Shown here: piece by piece, positions 1 to 9,061 of the stretch | Layout: each line of letters begins with the position of its first letter | How positions within the stretch are numbered: position 1 is the first letter of the stretch | Assembly (NCBI GenBank): GCA_021927905.1 | Contig: BLLK01000062.1 | Location: forward strand, 1,674,001-1,738,000 | Source of the DNA: Chaetoceros tenuissimus | Taxonomy: Eukaryota > Bacillariophyta > Thalassiosirophyceae > Chaetocerotales > Chaetocerotaceae | DNA length: 64,000 bases | Direction: 5' to 3' | Program-made: the position numbers and the translations under genes | The notes under the pieces: model-generated | Seen by the model: the letters and a program-made list of their open reading frames with translations, nothing else | What the model was told of the DNA's origin: nothing | Database searches by the model: none

Positions 1-809
1 TAATCATTCTCTGCACCGTATGAGAACCCAACTCCAGCTGGCTGATCAAGCCAAAGAACGTGAGCAGCTTCAGTCCAACTGTAAGGATTGAGGGAAGTTC
101 CAAGACCATCCTCATTTACCTTACATGGACCATTCTCAAACAAGAGTGCAAGGGTGGAAGAACATCCTGGTCCTCCAGTGAGCCACAAAATAATTGGAAT
201 ATCCTTTGCATCTTGAACTGGCTCATCTTTAGTCTTTTCTAGCAAGCTAGTTGCTCTCTTCTCAAAGAACCAGTAGAAAAGGTGCTTATTCTCTCCATTC
301 GCGTCATACTTGCTTCCAGTAATGTCCATATATCCCGACAAACTCTTGGAATTCGGATCACAGAGAGATCCATCAACCGTTCCGTCTCGAAGGGAATAAT
401 TCATAAATTGTGGGTAATAGCCTGATCCATCACTAGTGATAGAAGAAGCGTCGATGGAATGGATCAACTTTGGCTTGGAATCGTGACTGTCAGGAGGAGT
501 AGCACAATCAAATACTCCAGCAGGCACCTTCTTACTTTGTTCTAAAGATAGACAGCGACTTGGTACAGCTGAACATTTGCACCATACACACGGTGTGACT
601 CCGTCCTCATCAAAGGAACCATTGCAGTCAGTTTCCTCATCGTACTGCTGACAAGATGATTCTTCAATTCCTTTCACGGCAGCGAGAAACTCATGTTCCG
701 AAACCAGCGATTCTTGCTTGTGAAGTTGAGTTGTTCCTCTGACTCCTTGCTGAGCAGCAACAGGAACTCCTGCTACGAGAGCAGAGAGAGCTATAGAGAT
801 AATTTTCAT
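1..809 (-). CDS. Serine carboxypeptidase (peptidase family S10), N-terminal part, runs off left edge
   Basis: Reading leftward from the ATG at 809-807 gives 269 uninterrupted residues before the window ends. Residues 1-20 form a signal peptide. Residues about 53-102 form a small Cys-rich module with a WCKC core. From about residue 155 the S10 fold begins: SGYMDI, then ILWLTGGPGCSS with the likely nucleophile at Ser217, then ENGPC, and WLDQPAGVGFSYG near residue 253. These are hallmark motifs of vacuolar/secreted serine carboxypeptidases, which remove C-terminal residues from peptides. The catalytic Asp and His lie outside the window, so activity cannot be judged. The Cys-rich module ahead of the protease domain is unusual for plant and yeast S10 enzymes. 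Confidence 0.9.
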   Translation of the reverse strand, partial: MKIISIALSALVAGVPVAAQQGVRGTTQLHKQESLVSEHEFLAAVKGIEESSCQQYDEETDCNGSFDEDGVTPCVWCKCSAVPSRCLSLEQSKKVPAGVFDCATPPDSHDSKPKLIHSIDASSITSDGSGYYPQFMNYSLRDGTVDGSLCDPNSKSLSGYMDITGSKYDANGENKHLFYWFFEKRATSLLEKTKDEPVQDAKDIPIILWLTGGPGCSSTLALLFENGPCKVNEDGLGTSLNPYSWTEAAHVLWLDQPAGVGFSYGAEND

Positions 810-1162
810 CTTGTTTGAATTTATGTGTTTCTATGAATATTACTATGAAGAAAAGAAATGAATTCATTTTGATCTTCTTGTTGACATCATCTCATCAGGA
901 TCGGAATTCGATGATGTGAGTAGACCCTTTGTGTTCGTACTTTCACAGTAATAAAGACACTCTTTCTTCAACGGTATGTTCATGTCCTGATTTTCTCGTA
1001 GCCCTTTACTTTTTGGTGCGCTACAACCTTCATCTACGGAAAATATTTCAATTATTTGTACTCATTCTAACAACAAAGTACAAGTCTAGTGAACAGATGC
1101 AGCTAGTTTAAAATCAATAAATGCGAATTGCTAAATACCGAGTTGAAAAAGAGTTGAAAACT
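810..1162. other. Intergenic, 5' side of the carboxypeptidase gene
   Basis: These 353 bp lie between the start of the S10 gene and the stop of the next minus-strand gene. They presumably hold the S10 promoter. I see no convincing gene, repeat or named motif here. Confidence 0.5.
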
Positions 1163-2173
1163 TTACTTCTTTCGCACATTGACCGAGTCTTTCAATTTAT
1201 CAAACGCATCTTTCAATTGATCCCTGACTTGTTTTGGATTGAAAGCTGAAAATCTTTTACTTGAACTTGTCAAATACTTTCCATTTGCATCTGTACCTGT
1301 CCAAACAACATGCAACTTCAAATCACAAGGGTTTTCAGTTTCCCCATTATTGACACTACCTTCTGCAATACATTCTTCTGCAGGAATAAAACAACCTTTG
1401 GTGGGTTCCATTGGAAACGCTGGTTCTCCATCAAACCCATAAGTGTTTTCTGCACATTTATCATTGGAACAAAAAATACAAGCTTTATCCCAGGCAATAC
1501 CTTGTACAATCTGTCATATTCATAATCAAAATCAGGTGATGGAATAATAAAGGTAGTAAATATGAGCAGTTGCTTTCAAACAGAAACAAAAATCTAAATG
1601 CTGAGATGTATCAAACTTACACCATCTTTGACGTCAATTACTGCAGTGAGGTAAGGGAATACACCGACATTCTTCTGATAGTACATTCGCAAGAAGCTAA
1701 CACTTTGCTGCGATGATCCAAATGCAGTAATATTTTGTGCAGTACCTGCATTTTCCTGAACCAAACTCTTGAATGCTAAAAATATAAAAATATGTCAGAA
1801 ATATTTATTGCAAATATGAAATGGTTGTTTCCAATACTCAAGCCATGAACTAGTAAATTTATAGTGGAGCGAAATCCAAGACTCAAAAAGAACAATTCCA
1901 ACATTGACACATAGTGATTGTATATTACAAGAGCATATAACACTTACATCCTGCAATTATAAATCTACTATAATCATCAGCTTCAGGAGTAAAAGAATAT
2001 GTTCGGAAGCTGGTTTGATCAGCCCAGTTTCCTGCATCGATTGCTACATTAAGACATACAGGTGTTTGTTTGCCCTTTGTTACTTTGTTATCCTCTTGAT
2101 TTTCTTGTATGCATCCTTGCCATTCACCTAGTACTGATGCAACCAGGAGTAGAAATACTGATATATACTTCAT
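1163..2173 (-). CDS. Secreted Cys-containing protein of unknown function, three exons
   Basis: Exons are 2173-1948, 1775-1621 and 1510-1163, joined by introns of 172 and 110 bp with GTAAGT donors; phases fit and give 242 residues. The protein starts MKYISVFLLLVASVLGEW, a clear signal peptide. The mature part has Cys residues at GC, PVC, ACIFC, DKC, GC and NPC, suggesting disulphides in a secreted or lumenal domain. It ends in a Lys-rich tail (NVRKK). I recognise no family, although the HVVWTGTD segment looks like a structured beta domain. The ATG at 2173 is chosen over upstream in-frame codons because it starts the signal peptide. The gene is divergent from NCAPG2. Confidence 0.75.
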
Positions 2174-2553
2174 ATTCGCGAGTAGTTTCGAATTATGTGC
2201 GGTGATAGTAGCCTTCTTTGATGAAGAAACGATAGTATAACTAGATGATAAGAGATACAATAGTAGTACAGAGTACAGAGAGTAGGTGAGTAGGTCGTGC
2301 CGTCTGCGTTGAGTTCTTTTTTATTTTTGTGAAATTGCAATCCCCTTTCCTTTCCCCTCTTCAAAATGGCCTCTTTGATTTGAATTCCATTCCACATCTC
2401 ACATAACAGAAACGCAACGACCTTTTCAATTTTCAAAGAACTATCATCTTCACCTCTACCAACACCGTAATAAACCATTAGAATCACATTCTTCTACAAT
2501 AGCTCCTGCTGTATAATTGAACTAATTTTATAGCTTGAGCAGCTTTATCTACC
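2174..2553. promoter_or_regulatory. Divergent intergenic region between the secreted-protein gene and NCAPG2
   Basis: These 380 bp separate two outward-reading starts and should contain both promoters. I see no strong motif; the region is A/T-rich with pyrimidine tracts. Confidence 0.4.
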
Positions 2554-5500
2554 ATGAGTAGTGTCACAGCTCAATGCACCCCTCTGTTTCAAGCGATTGA
2601 ACAACATGGAGGTAATGCCGACAACACTTCATTCGCAGTAGTTACTCTCTTGTCTTCAATCAAGGATCGAAATAAAATCATTGAAACCATCAAATCTTCT
2701 CAATTTCATAAAAATCATGCAAGAAGACTATTTGCAGGCATCCTACCAGTGCTAAAGTCCATCATTGAAGAGGAAAGCTTCATCCCAGCAAGTGCTTTCC
2801 TTGATGATGATGAGCAAGATGAAGAGGAAAAGCGTGCAAGTCAAGGAACATTTTCAAATCAAGACAATAAGAATCGTCTTTCAGGCATTTCAAATACTTC
2901 TGTGGTTCCAGATGAAGACTCAAGTTGTGCACTGTCCTTTATGAAATATACAGCCATGATGCTGCATGGATATTTGCAGAATGTATCGAGTAAAAAGACT
3001 ACACAGAACAAGAAGCAGGATGTCATGGATGAAGTGAAGGAACTTACTGAGCTTCTTCATGATAATCTATTTGAGTTGAATTCTTGTGGAGTGGAGGGAT
3101 TAGCGGTCCAAAAGCACATCATTACTCTTTGTGAATCTTTTTGGATCTGTAATTTTGTGGATAGAAATGACTATGTTGCTTCCGTGATTCCCCTTTTGTT
3201 ATTGAGGACCTTGGACGGTAATGCCACCAAGAGTGATATTAAACGTTTGTGGAACATGAGAGATGCTCTTCATTTGTTTTCTTTTGATGATGAAAACATT
3301 GCTTACCTTCGTTCTTTGATTGTGAGAACTGTTGGTAGTGCGTTGTATCTCAAAAATACTGAAGGGAGAAAGATGATTTCATACTTTTTTCAACTTGATG
3401 CAGACTTGGTGAAATCACTTCATGATGGAATAAAAGCTCAGATTCCCATGGCGAAGAGACCATGTCCAGAGTATTACGGTGAAATTTACTTTAGGGCATG
3501 GAAGATGGCTCACTCCAATGTCACGGAGGAAGATGAAGATCGTACTCCTTCGTATTTAGATGAGGACGAAGATGGTGAAACTGAACAGGAGGAGACAGAA
3601 AAAGGCAAAATTCTATCAATGATTGAAGAATCCTTGCAAGAACTAATGAATGCTTCTGTGCATGTTTCTTCTCCGCACATGACCTCTGCAATTCAATCCG
3701 TTTTGGAAGCATTTTACATCAAGAAAAAGAGCCCAGAAGTAGAAACTCTATTGTTCAAAATGTTTACCCCTTTTCTGTGGAGATCACTTTCTGCCGCAAA
3801 TGCAATGGTGCGAGTCAATGCTAGTATAGCTCTTGGCAAAACATATCCCCTTCGTGACCCTCTAGCAGGAAAGACTCATCTAAACGAGGTTTATAGTAAA
3901 AGTGTACAATCTTTGGTGAGCTTGTTGCGTGATGATGACCACAAAGTTCGTGTTGCAGCGTGTGAAGCAACAATACAAATTCTTGGACATTACTGGGATA
4001 CATTGGAGTCCAAGGATATTCGATCCTTGTTGAACGAAATCATTAGTAGACATTCAAACGATTCTTCCTCGGCTGCAGTGCGCATCCAAGCTATCAATGG
4101 TATCTCCAAGCTTCTTGATGCCAAGGCTTCCCATGGAGTCTTGAAAACTTTTCTGCCCCTCCTAGGTGATCATATTCACGATAAGGTTGAAAGAGTACGT
4201 CTGGCAACTGCCAACTTGCTTTTGAAGTTGAAAAAGATCAAGGGATTCAAGTATTATCATACTGTTCCTGTTGAGCATATTCTTGCAAGAATGGCGTCTG
4301 AAGGGGAATTTGTCAAGAAACCTCTTGGCCCAGTTGCAGGAGCTCTAACTGAATTGACTTTGAATTCTTATTGTCCAACAGGTGTAAATGGATCTGAGCA
4401 AGTGAATAGAATCAAAACTTTAATTCTTCAGAATCCAAAGGCTGCCAGAGTATTTTTCAACAACATTCCTTACTATCTTGAAATTAGGGATGTCACCAAA
4501 CTAATTGTTTTGATTTTCAAGGTAATGAGAGTGGCAGTTGACCGCCATGTAGATAAGGACGAGGATGAGAACGAGGATGAGTCTTTAAGTGATGTCATTG
4601 CTTCAAATACTGCTTTGATGGCTGGATTCGCTGAAGCTGCGCAAACTCTACTTTCTTCAATTGTAGATGATCTATCCAGTGATGCTGACAACGCCAACTG
4701 CCTTGAAGTTCTGCAAGATGAGATGAAAGGTACAACCATTATCGATCTCTGCTCCTACTTTGAAGATATGATTGAAAATTTGGACGATGAATCAATGATT
4801 CAGGACTGTCATGTTGTATCTTCTTCTTTGCTTGGATGTGCAGGATTCTTGTCCGCTGAGAATAGAAAAGAAATTCAGAATGAGATTACAAAACGCCTTC
4901 AAGATTACTCCAAGATTTCAAAAGAGGATCGAGGCTATATGAATGTTGTTCCCTACCTGGCTGTGTTTTGCTCTTGGCACATGGAGAAGGAAGTTGCTCT
5001 GTCACTCAGCTACTCTGTGAAGTGTGCTTTTTCTGAAGATGATGAAGACATTGTTCTGTTGTCGCCTAGTGCCTCACCACCTCGTCGTGGAAAGAGAAAG
5101 CAGTCGCAAGTAAATGGATCTACGTTGAGCAAATTTGTAGTCCCAGTGCTTCCAAGTGAAGAGGCAGTTAGTGTTGTCAACACTGTACTAAAGGGAGCTA
5201 ATCCATCCTGTAAAACTGTGCGAGACGCAATCTTATCTACAGAAGAAACAACCAGTGCAATCATCAATGCTCTAGAGAAGGCTACGATTTTGGCAGAAAA
5301 GATCATTAGTGGACCTGTTGCATCTACAATCAATAATGAAAGTTCGACAGAAATGATTCTATCAGCGTGTGAATCATTTGGAAGAGTTTTGATTCATAAA
5401 GAAGCGTACAAGAATGGAGAGTTGACTTTGCCCCCTGAAGCCCAGAGACTTTTGAGGTGGTTAACAATGCGTGCCTTGCCATTGATTGTATCGAGACTTG

Positions 5501-6381
5501 AAGATATGAGCTCTTCACTTGGGGATCTAAATATTTCCAGAATTTCTTCCATTGGAGTTCGAGAATCACTCTCGTCTTCGACACCACTATCACCTCTATG
5601 TTTGCCTCCTCCTCGACGCAAATCTACCAGACGCTCAACCATTTCCAAAGTTGATTCAAGTTTTGTAGGCATGGAAGATGAGGGAGGTCGTCAATTTGTT
5701 ATGGAAGGAAACTGTGAAGATTCTTTTAGAATGTTCAAAATGGTTGCTGGACTTTTCAAGTCGTCAATCACTACCTTTTTCGAGTGGATTTCACTAGGTG
5801 GTGGAGGTGTTCAAGAAATTACAGAAAGTGTAATGAAGTGGACAGAACTCTTGGACTGTGATTTTCAGGGTTCCAGTGTCAAATTGGAGCTGTTCCCGTC
5901 CTTCTGTGCTTTTAGTGGAATGGTTGAAAGCAAAAATTCTAATTGTAATTTGTTGCAGGATTTACTCGTAGCTGTTCGTTTTGAGGAGGATAGTAATGTT
6001 GATGCTTGTTACGAAGAAGCAGTAAAATTTGTCTTATCCAAGAAGGAGACTAGACAGTCAAAGCTCGAAGAACTCTCCTCTATGCTTTTGTCAAATTTAA
6101 ACACTGAGGAATGTGAGTCTTTTCAGGATTTTGTAGATCAACAGAGACTTGGAGTGAAGGTAGCTCTCAGAACTGTACTCTCCAAGTCCGACGGAGTTTC
6201 TGTTTTTGGGCAAGTCCTCTCAGACAAGCTTCTTGCGAATGGTACTCAGTCACTTGAAGCATTGTTGGTACTTCTATTCACGGAATATAGCCAACTGAAG
6301 GATCATCTCCGAAGTCAGTTTACCGATGGGGATGCTTTAGAAGGACTCAGCGTCTTGAAGGAGGCTTATGCAATGAATTAA
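2554..6381 (+). CDS. NCAPG2: Condensin II complex subunit G2 (NCAPG2), HEAT-repeat protein
   Basis: A single 1275-residue exon. HEAT-type helices run from roughly residue 370 to 640, including VRVNASIALGKTYPLRDPLA and KVRVAACEAT. The block KYYHTVPVEHILARM followed by TLNSYCPTG and NPKAARVFFNN resembles the central NCAPG2 segment (human KFWKICPMEHLLARL...NSFLP) better than NCAPG of condensin I. NCAPG2 is the kleisin-binding HEAT subunit of condensin II, which compacts chromosomes in the nucleus. The protein is somewhat longer than the human one (about 1140), with acidic insertions near residues 90, 335 and 670 and a basic RRGKRKQS stretch near 848 that could be a nuclear signal. Identity rests on remembered motifs. 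Confidence 0.82.
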   Translation: MSSVTAQCTPLFQAIEQHGGNADNTSFAVVTLLSSIKDRNKIIETIKSSQFHKNHARRLFAGILPVLKSIIEEESFIPASAFLDDDEQDEEEKRASQGTFSNQDNKNRLSGISNTSVVPDEDSSCALSFMKYTAMMLHGYLQNVSSKKTTQNKKQDVMDEVKELTELLHDNLFELNSCGVEGLAVQKHIITLCESFWICNFVDRNDYVASVIPLLLLRTLDGNATKSDIKRLWNMRDALHLFSFDDENIAYLRSLIVRTVGSALYLKNTEGRKMISYFFQLDADLVKSLHDGIKAQIPMAKRPCPEYYGEIYFRAWKMAHSNVTEEDEDRTPSYLDEDEDGETEQEETEKGKILSMIEESLQELMNASVHVSSPHMTSAIQSVLEAFYIKKKSPEVETLLFKMFTPFLWRSLSAANAMVRVNASIALGKTYPLRDPLAGKTHLNEVYSKSVQSLVSLLRDDDHKVRVAACEATIQILGHYWDTLESKDIRSLLNEIISRHSNDSSSAAVRIQAINGISKLLDAKASHGVLKTFLPLLGDHIHDKVERVRLATANLLLKLKKIKGFKYYHTVPVEHILARMASEGEFVKKPLGPVAGALTELTLNSYCPTGVNGSEQVNRIKTLILQNPKAARVFFNNIPYYLEIRDVTKLIVLIFKVMRVAVDRHVDKDEDENEDESLSDVIASNTALMAGFAEAAQTLLSSIVDDLSSDADNANCLEVLQDEMKGTTIIDLCSYFEDMIENLDDESMIQDCHVVSSSLLGCAGFLSAENRKEIQNEITKRLQDYSKISKEDRGYMNVVPYLAVFCSWHMEKEVALSLSYSVKCAFSEDDEDIVLLSPSASPPRRGKRKQSQVNGSTLSKFVVPVLPSEEAVSVVNTVLKGANPSCKTVRDAILSTEETTSAIINALEKATILAEKIISGPVASTINNESSTEMILSACESFGRVLIHKEAYKNGELTLPPEAQRLLRWLTMRALPLIVSRLEDMSSSLGDLNISRISSIGVRESLSSSTPLSPLCLPPPRRKSTRRSTISKVDSSFVGMEDEGGRQFVMEGNCEDSFRMFKMVAGLFKSSITTFFEWISLGGGGVQEITESVMKWTELLDCDFQGSSVKLELFPSFCAFSGMVESKNSNCNLLQDLLVAVRFEEDSNVDACYEEAVKFVLSKKETRQSKLEELSSMLLSNLNTEECESFQDFVDQQRLGVKVALRTVLSKSDGVSVFGQVLSDKLLANGTQSLEALLVLLFTEYSQLKDHLRSQFTDGDALEGLSVLKEAYAMN

Positions 6382-6788
6382 ATTGGTATTACGTACATTT
6401 ATTTGTTTGTCGAGGGGGTCAAACTATGTCATAGAGTTGTATAAATCACATGAAATCTTTTATTATTCAAAATTACTTTCTTTTTAAAATGACCTCTCTA
6501 GACCATTGAAACCATTGAACAAGTAGTAATAAATAAAATATACCTTGGACGACACTAGCATGCAAGGCTTCTTCAACGATTATAAATAAATGGACGATCT
6601 CGAACTCGAAATCGAATGGCTAGCTAGAGAAGTATCATCATACATTGAATATAGACAAGTTACTTTTTGTAGCTTGTTTTAGACTACTTCTTCCTGTCTC
6701 ATGGAGGTGGTTAAAATTCTTCTTTGGAAGTAAGGCACTGGCAGACAAATCTCCATCTTCGTCTCCTTTAAACTACAGATACCCTTAT
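6382..6788. other. Intergenic between convergent genes
   Basis: These 407 bp lie between the NCAPG2 stop and the stop of the coiled-coil gene. They hold both 3' ends. I see no gene or repeat. Confidence 0.5.
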
Positions 6789-7457
6789 TTACATCTCCAC
6801 CTCTTGCAATCTTTCTTCAAGTCTCTTGATTTTTCTATTTGCATCATTTAATTCATTTAGTAGCATAGCTCTTACTCGGAATGATGAATTCAGTGGACTG
6901 CTTTGTTCCTTATTCTTCTTATCGTCGAGTAATTCATCTTCATTCTCATCTTGTGAGATTGGAAAAGCGTTGCCAAGATTCGGTACCAAAGATCCTTTTG
7001 TTTGAAATGCTTCTGGCCCATACGCAAGACAAGCAATGGTACGACTTGTAGCATTAGAATTCTGCCTAGTAAGTTGATCTTGGAGTCTCACATTGGCATC
7101 AGCCAACAGATCTTGTAGTCCAGTAATTTCTCTGTCAAGACGAGAGATCTGTTGTTCTTGTCGACCAGTTAGATTCTCATTATCTCTTTGAAAGGGTCGG
7201 ATGCAATTATTCAAAACTAAGTATCAACGTTGGATTAAGTTTGTTTCTCCAAACAAAATGAAAAAGACAGAGTTGAGAGACTTACGATTTACAAGGTTCC
7301 TCGCATCACCAGAAAATCTGCATAGACTTTGAAAGTCTTCTCGAAATCGGTGATCTCCTACAAAACGAGAGACTGCACCAAGATTGAAATCATTTGGAAC
7401 TTCTCTTTTCAGTAGAGAGAGCAAGTCATGTTCGTCTTGTCTGTTGTTGAAATTCAT
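6789..7457 (-). CDS. Small coiled-coil protein of unknown function, two exons
   Basis: Exon 7457-7286 is joined to 7216-6789 over a 69-bp intron (donor GTAAGTC, acceptor ACTTAG), giving 199 residues. The first 57 residues (MNFNNRQDEHDLLSLLKREV...) look globular and helical. Residues about 70-110 (RQEQQISRLDREITGLQDLL) and the C-terminus (LNELNDANRKIKRLEERLQEVE) are heptad-like coiled coils around an acidic linker. No family is recognised. It ends 87 bp before the EF-hand gene on the same strand begins its own 3' end, so the two are arranged head to tail. Confidence 0.7.
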
Positions 7458-7543
7458 CTTGTACCTGGGGACCTTTTGCTTCCAGAGAGTTTACTTAAGA
7501 CTGAATCTGAGAAGACATTCTCTTAATTTAATTTGATTTTTTT

Positions 7544-8533
7544 CTACCCTAACTGTAGGCCTTTCCACCAATCGTAAAACTCTAGGAATTCAATATGACC
7601 AGAATGGTCTCTGTCGATCGAGAAGAAGCCTTTATTGATTTCTTCTCTAGTGTACGCTTTTCCAAGGTTTCTCAGCAAAGCGCAGAATTCCTTTTTGTCG
7701 ATATAGCCACTTCCATCGGAATCAACTAGATCAAACATTTTCTTTATTTCTCTCCGTCTAAATACTTCTACCTCGTCTTCATCTGAATCGGAATCTTCAT
7801 CTGCTCCTCCTGTTGACCAAACACCTGAAGATGCAAAAGTCGATGAGACCATATTATCAAGTTTCTTCTTTTGGTCCGCTATTGATTGCTTCTTTACACT
7901 GTAGAAATCAGATTCCATGACCTTTTCTACAAAGTCGTTATAGTCAACCTCCCCAGTACAGGACTCGTCATATCTAGCAAAGAGTGCTAACTGTTGCATC
8001 TCTGTGAATTGAAATCCCATCAACTCCATTGCTAGTTGAAATTCTGAAAAGTCGATACCTCCTGATCCATCCCTATCAAAGTACTTGAAAGTCTTTCGAA
8101 GTTGAAATGGACCTGTCTTTGTTCGTTGCTGCAACTTGTCACGCATCATTTGTTCCATTTCATGTATTTTATTCAATCCAACAATCTCATTTGCCTCGGC
8201 ATAGTCCTCTTTTCTCTGTTTCAATACTTTTACCGAGGAAATTCCATCTTTGTCATCGTTTTGTACATCAACATCTTCAATATCTAATCGGTAGGCATCC
8301 TGAGAGAGAGATTTTTTGAATGAAATTCTATCATCTCCTAATTGTACACATGAATAATTTGAAAGTCCATGCTGATATTGGATTGGTTTATCGCCTCTAC
8401 TTGCAGCTTTGTAATAATCATTTATGGATGGATAATCCTTCTTCTTTCCTCGAATGTCCATTTCAGGTTCCACTGGAGATTTCATGAAAAGATAATCGCT
8501 TGTCACTTCATCATTTTCTTTTTCAGGACTCAT
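7544..8533 (-). CDS. Four-EF-hand calcium-binding protein
   Basis: Single exon, 329 residues. Two EF-hand pairs are visible: loops at about 153-164 (DRDGSGGIDFSE), 189-200 (DESCTGEVDYND), 271-282 (DSDGSGYIDKKE) and 307-318 (DRDHSGHIEFLE). Loops 1, 3 and 4 have the Asp/Ser/Glu pattern for Ca2+ binding. Loop 2 has Ser-Cys at positions 3-4 and Asp at position 12, so it may bind weakly. The N-terminal 140 residues are charged and unfamiliar, and the pairs are joined by an acidic linker (DEDSDSDEDE). It is likely a calcium sensor; no kinase or other catalytic domain is present. Confidence 0.88.
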   Translation of the reverse strand: MSPEKENDEVTSDYLFMKSPVEPEMDIRGKKKDYPSINDYYKAASRGDKPIQYQHGLSNYSCVQLGDDRISFKKSLSQDAYRLDIEDVDVQNDDKDGISSVKVLKQRKEDYAEANEIVGLNKIHEMEQMMRDKLQQRTKTGPFQLRKTFKYFDRDGSGGIDFSEFQLAMELMGFQFTEMQQLALFARYDESCTGEVDYNDFVEKVMESDFYSVKKQSIADQKKKLDNMVSSTFASSGVWSTGGADEDSDSDEDEVEVFRRREIKKMFDLVDSDGSGYIDKKEFCALLRNLGKAYTREEINKGFFSIDRDHSGHIEFLEFYDWWKGLQLG

Positions 8534-9061
8534 TTATTTTGTTGAAAATCAGAATTTGGTTAGGTTCTTTTCCCTTCTTCCTTCTTTCTAAACGGAAAGG
8601 AGGAGTTTGGAGGGTTCCTGGGATTTTGTTGAGGTGTGACACGGTTTGTGAGCATGACTGGTCCACGTTTGGTTACTGAGCACTTTTCTCCAACACCCAA
8701 ATGAGGTGAGGAGGAAACAAAAGACATGTTCACAAAAAAGAATTGCGATTACGGTTGCTCCACATTTGTTAGAGGTGAGCACAGGAATGGCTATATCTAG
8801 ATTGTATTTTACTTGTTATGAGCGGGTACTTCACTACATGTATTATCAATTCTCCGTAATCAAGCTACTAGACTCGTAGGATGGTTTGATTTCGTTGTTC
8901 TGATAAACGTGTAGGACCAAGCGATCTCGGGGGAGGAATTTTGAATTTTCAAATGCCACCCAAAGAAAGCACACTCTTCATTATTCGAAGAACGATGCTC
9001 TATACTCTTTGAGGAACAAAACTCAAATCGCTTTAAGAACGTACTCAAATAACTAAGAACC
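8534..9061. promoter_or_regulatory. Divergent intergenic region between EF-hand and coiled-coil repeat genes
   Basis: These 528 bp separate two outward-reading starts. Open frames inside are short and lack any protein-like character. Presumed shared promoter; no named motif seen. Confidence 0.4.
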
